Source: Euptelea pleiosperma (Eukaryota > Streptophyta > Magnoliopsida > Ranunculales > Eupteleaceae). From it: a DNA stretch of 64,000 nt. A program made the position numbers and the translations under genes. The stretch lies in contig CM068541.1 in NCBI GenBank assembly GCA_035048495.1, forward strand, positions 12,655,929 to 12,719,928. Direction: 5' to 3'. The stretch's first letter is position 1. Each line of letters begins with the position of its first letter. Under the pieces are notes generated by a model. It worked only from the letters and a program-made list of their open reading frames with translations, made no database searches and had not been told where the DNA came from. Below are positions 1 to 10,118 of this stretch, piece after piece.

Positions 1-741
1 ACTTACCTCGTACGTAAGAGATCCTGCCACGTAAGTCATTTGACATTATCTGGCTTTGACGGGATGATATTGAAATAGATCCCGTCAAGTAAGTCTGATG
101 ACCTTGACGGGATAAATACATCTAGCCAATAATGAGACCTTGCCGGGATGAGTTCCCGGGATGACATGTTTGGAGTTCCCGGGATGAGATACTTGAGTTG
201 CCAGGATGAGTCCCGGGAAGAGATGTTGGAGTTCCCGGGATGATATACTTGAGTTTCCAGGATGAGTTCCCGGGATGACATGTTTGGAGTTCCCGGGATG
301 ATATACTTGAGTTGCCAGGATGAATCCCGGGAAGAGATGTTGGAGTTCCCGGGATGATATACTTGAGTTTCCCGGATGAGTTCCTTGAGTTCCCGGGATG
401 AGATTGTAAAAGATCCCGTCAAATAGGTCTGGTGATCTTGGTGGGATGACACTCATCAATATGTCGGGCAAGATTGAATACTTCCCGACATATTAAAGGC
501 TGAGACGTTAATATTCTCTGTTAGCATCACTTCCATGTGTCGATCATTCAATCCTGACACGTGGCATTTCCAAGTAATGGAAATCGTGTGACACGATGGG
601 CAGTTTATGGCTCCTGATGATGATTCCAGCGCATTAACTCTCGCGTGCTGTCTTCTAACACGCATCGTGTATTCGAAACCGCACGTCCTAAGCCAGAGAT
701 ACGTGTCCAATTTTGACTTGCTGGAAAATACGGCACCCACA
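1..741 (-). repeat. Partial LTR of Tat copy B, inverted
   Basis: This is the reverse complement of the first 741 bases of the 1294-bp LTR found at 2144-3437 and 13282-14575. The LTR terminus TGTGGG reads on the minus strand starting at 741, and the rest of the LTR lies left of the window. At two sites it carries the same variants as the 3' LTR of copy A; at other differing sites it matches the 5' LTR of A. The CCCGGG-rich subrepeats lie at roughly 130-400. Confidence 0.9.
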
Positions 742-2142
742 TCGCCCCCCTTTTTGAGAAGATCGATAAATGACCGTCGTATCTTCTGAAAAAGATCTTA
801 GCCATCCACGTTTCATCTCTGTTTCTTAGCCGTTGGATCACATAATAACCAATCGATCACTTTCCTCCGCATTTAATACTGCGCTTACTGTTTGCTGTAT
901 ACATGAGACGTGTCCGTAGCAACGTGCTGCCCAATGTACGTCGTCGAATGGAATGATTGATGGGTACAGTACTCGAGGGAATAGGTAACCGAACCGTCGA
1001 GTAACCAATCTTTCGAGTTTTGGCGCCCGAGATTTGATATTGCCAAGCTGCTGGTTTGATATAACCAGATCTTTGCCTATAAAAGATTTATTCACCGCTT
1101 TCTTCCATTTCTTCGCTCTGGTCAGTGCTCTGCAATACTTCAAGCTTCAAGCTCAAGCTGTTCTTCACCTGTATCTCTTCTGTTTGCTGCTTCCAGACTG
1201 TAACGGTACTTTTCTCTCATCTGCTATCCCCTCTCGTATACCTTCATCTTCCTCTTCATCTTCTTCTTCAAATGGCTAGAGGTAAAAGGGTTCTTGAAGA
1301 TACCGAAGAAATGGTTCCCAGAGAACCAGTAGAAACCAATGTTGATGTAGAGGAGCAATTATCCTCTGATTCGTTGGATAGAGAAGTAGATGTATATAGG
1401 GAGGAACCAATAATTCCTCAAGTAATCGTCAGGGTCCCAACTTATGGGAATGACCCTTATATTGTAGGTTTGAGAAAAGAACTTGCCATTCCTTCTTCTG
1501 TTTTTGTTAATATCGGTTCTCGTCATGGGGAAAATACCAACCCTGGCGAAATAAGCATCACTCGGCTTCAATTGAAGTTCGGGTTAACCCTACCTTTGAC
1601 TCCTTTAGTGAGGGAAGTCCTCTGGTTCTACGACCGGGCTCCCGGCCAGATGCACGGAAATTTCTGGCGTCTGATGAATAGGATAGAGTATTTCAACTCT
1701 ACGAGTAAATACCAGATCGGTCTCTCCGAGATCGATTATCTGTACATTCTGAGGAGATGCCCAGACTCCTTCGATACCGATATGTTCTGGTCGGTAGCTG
1801 CCCGGAATAAAAATCAGAAGATAGTTGAGACCCTGCCCGATAGTCATAAGGGATGGCACTCTGATCCTCTGCTGGTGACTGGATCTTGGGAATTTGACGA
1901 GCGTGTGGAGGGGAGCTCCAGCAGCCATAGAGTCCGCACAAGCTTTAACTTGTCGGGTAAGCTCCTCTTTATATCTCGTCAATCTCCTTTAGATTCAGTT
2001 AATCAATCTACTAATCAATCCCCTCTCTTTTCTGCTGTAGACTATATCAGACGTCCCTGGAAATATCCTCAGGATATAGACGACAAAGTCAAATATATTC
2101 TGAGGAAAATCCCTAAGGTCGTAAAGCAATGGTCCCTGGCGG
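742..2142 (-). mobile_element. Inverted 3' internal fragment of Tat copy B
   Basis: On the minus strand this piece sits just inside the inverted LTR. It holds the polypurine tract (742-755), the antisense-gene promoter region and the first 871 bases of antisense exon 1. It matches 11881-13281 of copy A with only a few differences. Homology stops at 2142, and one base later the exact LTR end of copy A begins. The rest of copy B is absent on the right flank of A, so this is a truncated and rearranged copy. Confidence 0.85.
1078..1085 (+). promoter_or_regulatory. TATA box of the antisense gene, copy B
   Basis: TATAAAAG lies about 190 bases upstream of the antisense-gene ATG at 1272. The same box is found at the same distance in copies A and C, which supports a dedicated promoter for this gene inside the element rather than in the LTR. 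Confidence 0.55.
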
Positions 2143-2429
2143 ATGTGGGTGCCGTATTTTCCAGCAAGTCAAAATTGGACACGTATCTCTGGCTTAGCAC
2201 GTGCGGTTTCGAATACACGACGCGTGTTAGAAGACAGCACGCGAGAGTTAATGCGCTGGAATCATCATCAGGAGCCATAAACTGCCCATCGTGTCACACG
2301 ATTTCCATTACTTGGAAATGCCACGTGTCAGGATTGAATGATCGACACATGGAAGTGATGCTAACAGAGAATATTAACGTCTCAGCCTTTAATATGTCGG
2401 GAAGTATTCAATCTTGCCCGACATATTGA
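1272..2429 (+). pseudogene. Truncated antisense ORF of copy B fused to LTR of copy A
   Basis: The start chosen is the ATG at 1272, which opens MARGKRVLED and has A at -3 and G at +4; the frame is also open upstream to 1125. The first 290 codons are exon 1 of the Tat antisense gene (see 10119-12751). At 2142/2144 the frame runs into the 5' LTR of copy A and stays open for about 95 further codons of non-genic LTR sequence. The conserved block around residues 98-200 is present, but the end of exon 1 and the downstream exons are lost. It is a chimeric remnant; whether the chimera is expressed cannot be seen. Confidence 0.75.
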
Positions 2430-2479
2430 TGAGTGTCATCCCACCAAGATCACCAGACCTATTTGACGGGATCTTTTAC

Positions 2480-2755
2480 AATCTCATCCCGGGAACTCAA
2501 GGAACTCATCCGGGAAACTCAAGTATATCATCCCGGGAACTCCAACATCTCTTCCCGGGATTCATCCTGGCAACTCAAGTATATCATCCCGGGAACTCCA
2601 AACATGTCATCCCGGGAACTCATCCTGGAAACTCAAGTATATCATCCCGGGAACTCCAACATCTCTTCCCGGGACTCATCCTGGCAACTCAAGTATCTCA
2701 TCCCGGGAACTCCAAACATGTCATCCCGGGAACTCATCCCGGCAAGGTCTCATTA
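2480..2755 (+). repeat. CCCGGG-rich tandem subrepeats in LTR
   Basis: Units of about 57 bp, each with two CCCGGG cores, alternate between two variants and form a higher-order unit of about 114 bp present roughly twice. The same array occurs in the 3' LTR (about 13640-13890) and inverted in copy B. Copy C LTRs have a different unit composition in the same place. Confidence 0.75.
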
Positions 2756-3146
2756 TTGGCTAGATGCATTTATCCCGTCAAGGTCATCAGACTTACTTGA
2801 CGGGATCTATTTCAATATCATCCCGTCAAAGCCAGATAATGTCAAATGACTTACGTGGCAGGATCTCTTACGTACGAGGTAAGTATTCTGAATACAATCG
2901 ATTTCTTAACTAATGAATATTGGCCACATGGCAGCTAGTTGAACTATCACGAATTCGACATCCCCTTATTCGAATACCTGACACGAAGGATGCCACCTCA
3001 GTGTCACTTCAGTTATTTCAGGTATAACCGAATCAAGGAAGTCAAGATATAACCATAAGATTCTGTTTTATAACAGAATCCATCTGAGTCATCGTTGACT
3101 GATAATGACTAGACACGTGGAAGGTGAGTCACGCCAGTTCTAAGGG

Positions 3147-3154
3147 TATAAATA
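3147..3154 (+). promoter_or_regulatory. LTR TATA box, copy A
   Basis: TATAAATA lies about 1 kb into the LTR and about 290 bases before the LTR end. A CACGTG core lies about 30 bases upstream. The equivalent box in copy C is at 39369-39376. This is the likely core promoter for the sense genomic RNA. Confidence 0.6.
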
Positions 3155-3442
3155 TGAGACCCTCAGGACTGAGAAAAGGATCTTGCTCTCCAGATCCAGA
3201 TAGCTTAAACTCTGAAATCTTTTACTATTTCCTAAAACCTGTTACATTTCCCAAGCTGACTTGAGCGTCGGAGCCTTGTCAACAGGTACAACCAAATCTC
3301 ATCTGGAGATCATCCTATCCTTCGCAGAGGAGAAAGCAGTTCCATCCTGGAGCATCAGAGTCGTCCGATCATCACCAAAATCCGAATCGTCTGACCTCGA
3401 AGATTGTGTGGGTTAGATCAGATATTTTTCCCCCACATCTTT

Positions 3443-3459
3443 TGGCGCCGTCTGTGGGA
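3443..3459 (+). other. Primer-binding site, copy A
   Basis: The stretch beginning TGGCGCCGTCTG lies five bases after the 5' LTR end, where the minus-strand primer site of an LTR retrotransposon belongs. Similar sites are common in Tat elements. I do not assign the tRNA. Copy C has the same site at 39665-39681. Confidence 0.7.
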
Positions 3460-3503
3460 AACGACTAGAAGTTTTCCGTTCTAAGAGATATTCGATTCAA
3501 ACA

Positions 3504-5696
3504 ATGGTGGATACCAGACGCACAGGTCTCTGGAGTGGAAGAGAGAAGAATCCGACTAGCGATCTCAGAGATGCTATTACGGAAGGCAGAAGAGCGAGAG
3601 AATTGGACAATCAGCAGAAGATGATTGCCCAATTGCGCGAAGAGAATGAAGAGTTGAAGCAGCGGATGACTGCTGAACGAACCGGTGGCTATATATCTGG
3701 TACAGCCGGGCATAGTCACCATGAGAAAAGTCATTTCCATTCGGACAGATCAAATTCAGAGGAATCTGTCTTGCGAAATCCACGTAGTAGACGTGGAGAT
3801 TCCCAAATTCTGCTTCCAGAGAAGCATCATAAAGCCGAGTCTTCCTGCCAGCGAAGCTCGGATCATATTCAGCCAGAAACCAGGAAGCAGATAGCTGATC
3901 TGGTAGCTGAGATGATGGGAAAGAAAGAAACATTGGCTGATAAAATGACAGCGATGGCAACGAGAATTCCCAGAGATTCTCCTTTTACAGAAGAGATTCA
4001 GGGGTACCGTGCCCCAAAATCTTTCTCTTATCCCAAATTTTCGATATTCACAGGAGAGACAGATCCTGTGAATCACGTACTTCGCTTCAGAAAGGCGATG
4101 ACGATGTGGGAGTTTCAAGACGAACTCCTCTGCAGGATGTTCCCTTCCACTTTAAGCGACGATGCGTTGATCTGGTTTAACTAGATAGCCCCCCGAACCA
4201 TTTCTGACTTCACCAAGTTAAGTACTCTCTTCATCACTCGATATTCTTGCAACAGATTACATAAGAACGATGTCGATGTACTATTTAATGTACATTGTGA
4301 TCAGAAAGAAACCTTGCGAGATTTTGCAAAGAGATTCCGTACTCTCATGACCACAGTGGAAGACTGTGATGATAAGCATGCCGTTACAGCCTTTTGCAAG
4401 GCATTATCCACGAGTTCTGGACTATACATGTCTCTAACGAAGAATAGGCCAGTGAGTATGGAAGCCCTATTTCTTCGAGTTGAGAAATACTCTAAACTTG
4501 AGGACGACACACTCCAGCGAGGCCAAGGAGTGGCTATATCTGTGAATGAGGTGAAGAAGGCCCCGACCTCCAGCAAAATTTCGAAGGGAAAGCAAAAGGC
4601 TGTAGCTGAGATTATCACGACGGCAGAGATTCCCGTGAAGGTACCAGAGAAGTCGGGGAGCACTGGACAGTATCCCCGTCGAGAGAGAAGGATTTTTACA
4701 TCCTTGAACAAGACCATTAGTCAGATATTTGATCTGATCAAAAACGATAAGTATCTCCAATATCCCAGACCAATGAGGCCGGATTTGAAGGGAGATAGAG
4801 ATATGAATCTGTTCTGTGCCTTCCACCAAGAAGCAGGGCACATAACCAATAAATGCTGGGCGCTGAAACATAAGATTGAGGACCTGATTAACCAAGGCTT
4901 TTTGCAACAGTTCATTGCCAGCACGACTGGGGCAGTAGCTGGAGCCGAGGTTCTCAAGAAGGATAAGAACCCCGTTAAACAGCAAGAACGCGGGTTGGTA
5001 ATTGATGTGATACACGGGGGAGGACGGCAACTATCCCGTGGAGAGACAGAGAGGGTGGACAGGATTAAAATCAGGAAGGTCGAACACCTGAATGAGATCT
5101 TGCACCTATCAATGGGACCTAGAATAACAGATCCCGTGGAAATGATGGAGAGCACTGATGCAGCCATTTTCTTCTCCGATAAAGATCTCGTGGGAGTAGA
5201 TCATCCACATTCGGATGCGCTAGTGCTCACTTTGCCTGTGGGTAATTATGAGGTGAAGCGTCTGTTGATTGATCCCGGGAGCTCAGCAGAAATTCTATTT
5301 GCAGAGGCTTATCGAAAGATGGGTTTTAATCCATCAGATCTCATCCAGAGTAATGTTCCCTTGGTTGGATTCAATGGCCAGAGAGAATATGCGATGGGGA
5401 AAATAATTCTGCCAGTGAAGACGGGACCGATCACGTCTATGGTCGAATTTCTTGTGCTAGATACACCTTCCCCTTACAACGGCATTTTGGGGAGAGGGTG
5501 GATACATGAAGTGAAGGGCGTACCATCAACTTATCATCAATTATTCCGATTCCCGACTGCTCACGGGATTATGGAACTCAAGGGAGATCAGGCAATCTCG
5601 GCCAAATGTTATGCCATGGCCCTGAAATCGAAGCAGGTCCCAATCCAGGAGGATCAACATGGACAGGGAACTTCATCCGTAGTTACAGAAAAATAG
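3504..5696 (+). pseudogene. gag-protease of Tat copy A, one nonsense codon
   Basis: Frame 3504-5696 encodes structural Gag followed by an aspartic protease. The N-terminus has a charged coiled-coil-like stretch (about residues 30-55). The gag core follows at about residues 155-330, then a zinc-knuckle-like motif C-x2-H-x4-H-x4-C near residue 438. The protease shows a D-x-G-S motif near residue 590. A TAG at 4182-4184 interrupts the gag core; copy C has CAG there, so this is a C-to-T nonsense mutation. The terminal TAG at 5694-5696 is shared with copy C and looks like a functional leaky stop. The downstream part restarts at Met 4314. Confidence 0.88.
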
Positions 5697-5702
5697 CAGT
5701 CA
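5694..5702 (+). promoter_or_regulatory. Leaky stop UAG-CAG-UCA between gag-protease and pol
   Basis: The gag-protease frame ends in TAG and continues open in the same frame into pol. The six bases after the stop fit CARYYA, the context known from tobamovirus-type stop-codon readthrough. Copy C has the same stop with a different sequence that also fits CARYYA. Readthrough would make Gag-Pro in excess over Gag-Pro-Pol. Confidence 0.6.
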
Positions 5703-8700
5703 GAGCGCATCCCGGCAAGTCTGGAGCAGACTGCGCCTAGCCGGGAAGATGATAATGATACGTTTGAGCAAAGGACGAGTCCCGCGGTTGAGGAGACTGA
5801 TCAGGTTAACCTCGGTAGTGAGGAAAATCCGAAGTATACTTATATCGGGGCTGGTTTATCTGTCGAAGAAAAGATATCCTACACTGATTTTCTGAAATCT
5901 TATATGGATGTTTTTGCATGGTCATTCAACGATATGCCGGGTATATCTCCCGACATTTCTTGCCATCGTTTACAGGTAAATAGAGATCATTTACCTGTGA
6001 AACAGAGACCTCGGAGGATTGCTCCAGAAAAGCAGCGGGCAGTCCAGGAAGAGATTGATAAACTCCTGGAGGCCGGATTCATCCGCGAAGTCAACAATGC
6101 TCAGTGGTTAGCCAACATAGTGGCTGTTCCGAAGAAGAATGGGAAGATCAGAGTCTGCATAGACTTCACACACTTGAATAAGGCTTGCCCTAAAGATCCA
6201 TATCCCTTGCCGAGGATTGATCAACTGGTTGATGCGACCTCGGGCTATGAGATTTTATCTTTCATGGATGGGTATTCGGGTTACAATCAGATCCCTCTGT
6301 ATGAGCCAGATCAGGAGATGACGGCCTTCACGACTGATAGGGGCGTTTTTTGTTACAGAGTGATGCCTTTTGGTCTCAAGAATGCGGGAGCCACTTATCA
6401 ACGTCTCGTCAATAAGATGTTCCATGATATGATTGGCGTGACGATGGAGGTATATATAGACGATATGATGGTTAAAACGAGGACTCGGGAGTTACATCTG
6501 AGTGATCTCGGGAAAACGTTTGATCGTCTTCGAGAGTATCAAATGAAGCTCAATCCTGCCAAATGCGTCTTTGGAGTGACCTCAGGAAAATTTCTAGGTT
6601 ATCTCATTACAAGGCGAGGAATTGAAGCTAATCCCGACCAAATCAGGGCTCTGACAGATATGCCTTCACCGAAGAACAGGAAGGAAGTCCAAAAGCTTGC
6701 CGGGAGGATAGCAGCATTGAATCGCTTCATAGCAAGATCGTCAGATAGATGCAGACCATTATTCAGGCTCTTGAAGAAGAATGGAAGATTTGACTGGACT
6801 GAAGAATGTGATGAAGCCTTTCAAAAGCTCAAACATTATCTCTCACAACCTCCGATTCTTTCTAAACCTGATCAAGGGGAGCCTCTGGGTCTTTATTTGG
6901 CTACTACTGATGAATCCATTAGCGCCGTCCTCTTCCGTGAGCTCGATCGGGAAGAACGGCCAGTGTATTTTACCAGTAAGACTCTTATTGGGGCAGAAAC
7001 GAGATATGCCACAATCGAGAAAGCTGCTCTGGCATTGATTTATGCTTCAAGGCGTCTTAAACCATACTTTGAAGGCAGAACTATTACGGTTTACACAGAA
7101 CATCCTTTGAAATCTATACTCGGTAAGCTCGATTTGTCAGGGAGAATGGCTAAATGGGCCATTTATTTGGCTCAATACGACATTCAGTTCTCACCAAGAA
7201 CATCCGAGAAGGGACATGCCTTAGCCGGGTTTTTGGCTGACTTTCCAGTTCAAGATGTGGCAGACATTGGGGGCGAGGACAGAGAAGTTCTTCCGCTTCC
7301 CGAGATGCCAGAGATGTTGAATCCCAAGACGGGATGGAGATTGTTTACTGATGGATCAGCCAGTGAGAACGGATCAGGTGTAGGAGTCGTCCTGGTTACA
7401 CCTGAGAATACTAGATTGGAAAAATCTGTTAAACTCGGGTTCGTGGCATCCAATAATGAAGCAGAATATGAAGCGATGATTTCGGGACTCAAGACAGCAC
7501 TTGATCTCGGGATAAAAGATATTACCGTATATACTGATTCACAGTTGGTCGTCAGTCAGTTCGCTGGGACATATCTAGCCCGAGATGAGAGGATGACAGC
7601 TTATTTAGAGATTGTTCAACATTTGACTGAGCGATTTGGTAACATAAAAATTCATTAGTTACCAAGGATGGAAAATCGGCATGCAGATGCTTTAGCCTAT
7701 TTATCTGCTATGATGGGAGGAACCGAATCAAGAACTATAACCGTGGATTATCAAGAGTTTCCGAGTATTCATTCACCTATTGAGGTTTATCTAGCCCCGG
7801 TGGAGGTTGATCATGAGCCAAGTTGGATGGACGATTTTCGAAGGTATTTACAACATGGAGAACTCCCATCTGGGAGAGATGCGGCGAAGAGAATTCAGAG
7901 GCTTGGAAGAAGGTATATCATGGTAGGCCAAGATCTGTACAGGAAGTCAGCATTGGGTCCCCTCCTTAAATGTCTTACTCCCAGAGAATCTCAGCAAGTT
8001 CTTCTCGAGATACAAGCGGGTGAATGTGGAAATCACTCGGGGGCGAGGACCTTGGCACATAAAGCTATCAGCCAAGGTTATTTTTGGCCTTATATGCAGA
8101 AAGATGCCAAGTTGCTAGTAAAGAAATGTGAGAAGTGTCAGAAATATTCTCCGTTGATAAAGGTTCCCGCCGAAGAGTTGCATCCTGTATTCAGTCCATG
8201 GCCATTTGCGAAATGGGGGTTAGATATAATGGGACCATTTCCGACCGCCCCAGGAAATGTAAGGTTCTTATTGGTGGCCACAGATTACTTCACAAAGTGG
8301 ATCGAGGCAGTTCCATTAGTTCAGGTACAGTCTTCACATGTGAAGAGGTTCTTGTGGGAGAATATCATCTGCCGGTTCGGCATTCCAGAAGAGATAGTCA
8401 CAGATAATGGAACCCAGTTTGATTCCACCGAGGTGAAAGCTTTGTGTCAGGCTTTGAATATAAAGAAAAGACTATCTGCCCCAAGATACCCCCAGAGTAA
8501 TGGACTTGCCGAGAGAGCAAATCGAGTTATACTCGAAAACTTGAAGAAGAGGCTAGATCGAGCAAAAGGAAAATGGGCGGAAGAATTGTCAAGAGTACTA
8601 TGGGCATATCGAACTACCCCGAGAAGAACTACAGGGGAATCTCCATTTTCTTTGGCCTATGGATCAGAAGCGGTAATCCCTACAGAAGTTGTTGTCCCGA

Positions 8701-9059
8701 CATCTCGTACTCAGGCTGTCAATACTGGGCAGAATGAAGAAATTTTGGCTCGGGACAATGACTTGCTAGAGGAGCGTCGCGAGCAGGCAGTTGTGAGGTT
8801 GGCTAATTATCAGCAAACTATCAAACGGTCATATGATCGCCGCGTCAGACGCAGGACCTTCAAAGTTGGAGATTTGGTACTGAGAAAAGTATTTGACAAT
8901 ACCAGAGAACCCGGGAGTGGCAAACTGGGTGCCAATTGGGAAGGTCCTTACCTTATTGATAGGATTGGGCAGAACGGGGCGTATTATTTGAAAACACAAG
9001 ATGGAGATGTATTTGAAAGACCATGGAACGCGTTTAATATGCGGATTTTCTATCAATAA
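5697..9059 (+). pseudogene. pol of Tat copy A, one nonsense codon
   Basis: The frame is open from the leaky stop; the first Met is at 5904. Domains in order are reverse transcriptase with YIDD, a gypsy-type RNase H with weak active-site motif, a second RNase H (TDGS motif near 7350 and the YTDSQ motif near 7540), integrase with an H-H-C-C zinc finger (about 8010-8140), catalytic D-D-E core (about 8210-8520), and a C-terminal domain ending at 9059. A TAG at 7656-7658 splits off the integrase part; copy C has CAG there. The double RNase H is typical of the Tat lineage. This copy cannot make integrase unless that stop is bypassed. Confidence 0.92.
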
Positions 9060-9094
9060 AGATGATGCCAAGTTTCTCATACAAGAAGCATCAT

Positions 9095-9895
9095 CGTCGA
9101 TTACAAAGTCCTAAGCCGGGAGTTACAAACCGGAAGGCCGGGATGATCTAAAATTCTAAGTCACGCGACTGGAATTGAGGAGATTCACGTCGATTACAAA
9201 GTCCTAAGCCGGGAGTTACAAACCGGAAGGCCGGGATGATCTAAAATTCTAAGTCATGCGATTGGAATTGAGGAGATTCACGTCGATAACAAAGTCCTAA
9301 GCCGGGAGTTACAAACCGGAAGGCCGGGATGATCTAAAATTCTAAGTCATGCGACTGGAATTGAGGAGATTCACGTCGATAACAAAGTCCTAAGCCGGGA
9401 GTTACAAACCGGAAGGCCGGGATGATCTAAAATTCTAAGTCATGCGACTAGAATTGAGGAGATTCACGTCGATAACAAAGTCCTAAGCCGGGAGTTACAA
9501 ACCGGAAGGCCGGGATGATCTAAAATTCTAAGTCATGCGACTGGAATTGAGGAGATTCACGTCGATAACAAAGTCCTAAGCCGGGAGTTACAAATCGGAA
9601 GGCCGGGATGATCTAAAATTCTAAGTCATGCGACTAGAATTGAGGAGATTCACGTCGATTACAAAGTCCTAAGCCGGGAGTTACAAACCGGAAGGCCGGG
9701 ATGATCTAAAATTCTAAGTCATGCGACTAGAATTGAGGAGATTCACGTCGATTACAAAGTCCTAGCCGGGAGCCTTGGATTCTTATCAATCTTGGCTTCT
9801 TGCCTTGATAAGAGTCCAAGTATACAAACCGGAAGGCCGGGATGATCTAAAGATTCTTAGTCATGCGACTAGAATTAATGAGATTCTCGTCATTT
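9095..9895 (+). repeat. 93-bp tandem repeat array, copy A
   Basis: Units start at 9095, 9188, 9281, 9374, 9467, 9560, 9653 and 9746, an exact 93-bp period. Each unit contains the GCCGGGAG and CCGGAAGGCCGGGATG blocks. The eighth unit is interrupted by a hairpin insert of about 50 bp (9773-9822) and continues degenerate to about 9895. The array lies between pol and the 3' end of the antisense gene. No ORF crosses it convincingly. Confidence 0.92.
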
Positions 9896-10118
9896 ATAAA
9901 ATCTAAGTGAGATTAGTTGACCATGAAATCCTAGCCGGGATAATACAGGTTGATTCCCGACAAACCTATATTCCTGACTAGGATTATTGAATTTTAACAC
10001 ATTGAATTCATATTTTGATAAGTATTCAGTTCATACAATAACAGAAAAAGTATTCGATTGTATTAAAAAGCCTTAAACGGCATCTACAATTGTAAACCCA
10101 CAAGGTTAGTTACAAAAA

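Larger units (their letters stand above)
2144..3437 (+). repeat. 5' LTR of Tat copy A
   Basis: The LTR is bounded by TGTGGG and CCCACA. A TATA box (TATAAATA, 3147-3154) places the U3/R border near 3175. G-box/ABRE-like CACGTG cores occur at 2322-2327 and 3114-3119, the latter about 30 bases upstream of the TATA box. CCCGGG-rich subrepeats occupy roughly 2480-2755. The open frames inside the LTR are by-products of these repeats. Confidence 0.93.

Noticed and set aside
36..471. Overlapping ORFs of 128-138 codons inside the LTRs (also at 2414-2849, 13552-13987, 38822-39070, 50801-51049)
   Set aside because: They read through the CCCGGG subrepeats in more than one frame and have no domain; the open frames follow from the repeat period being divisible by three.
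4301..5167. Minus-strand ORFs opposite gag and pol
   Set aside because: They are shadows of the gag-protease frame; no motif, and the sense strand explains the coding signal.
9095..9895. CRISPR-like array
   Set aside because: The whole 93-bp unit repeats without unique spacers and it lies inside a plant retrotransposon.
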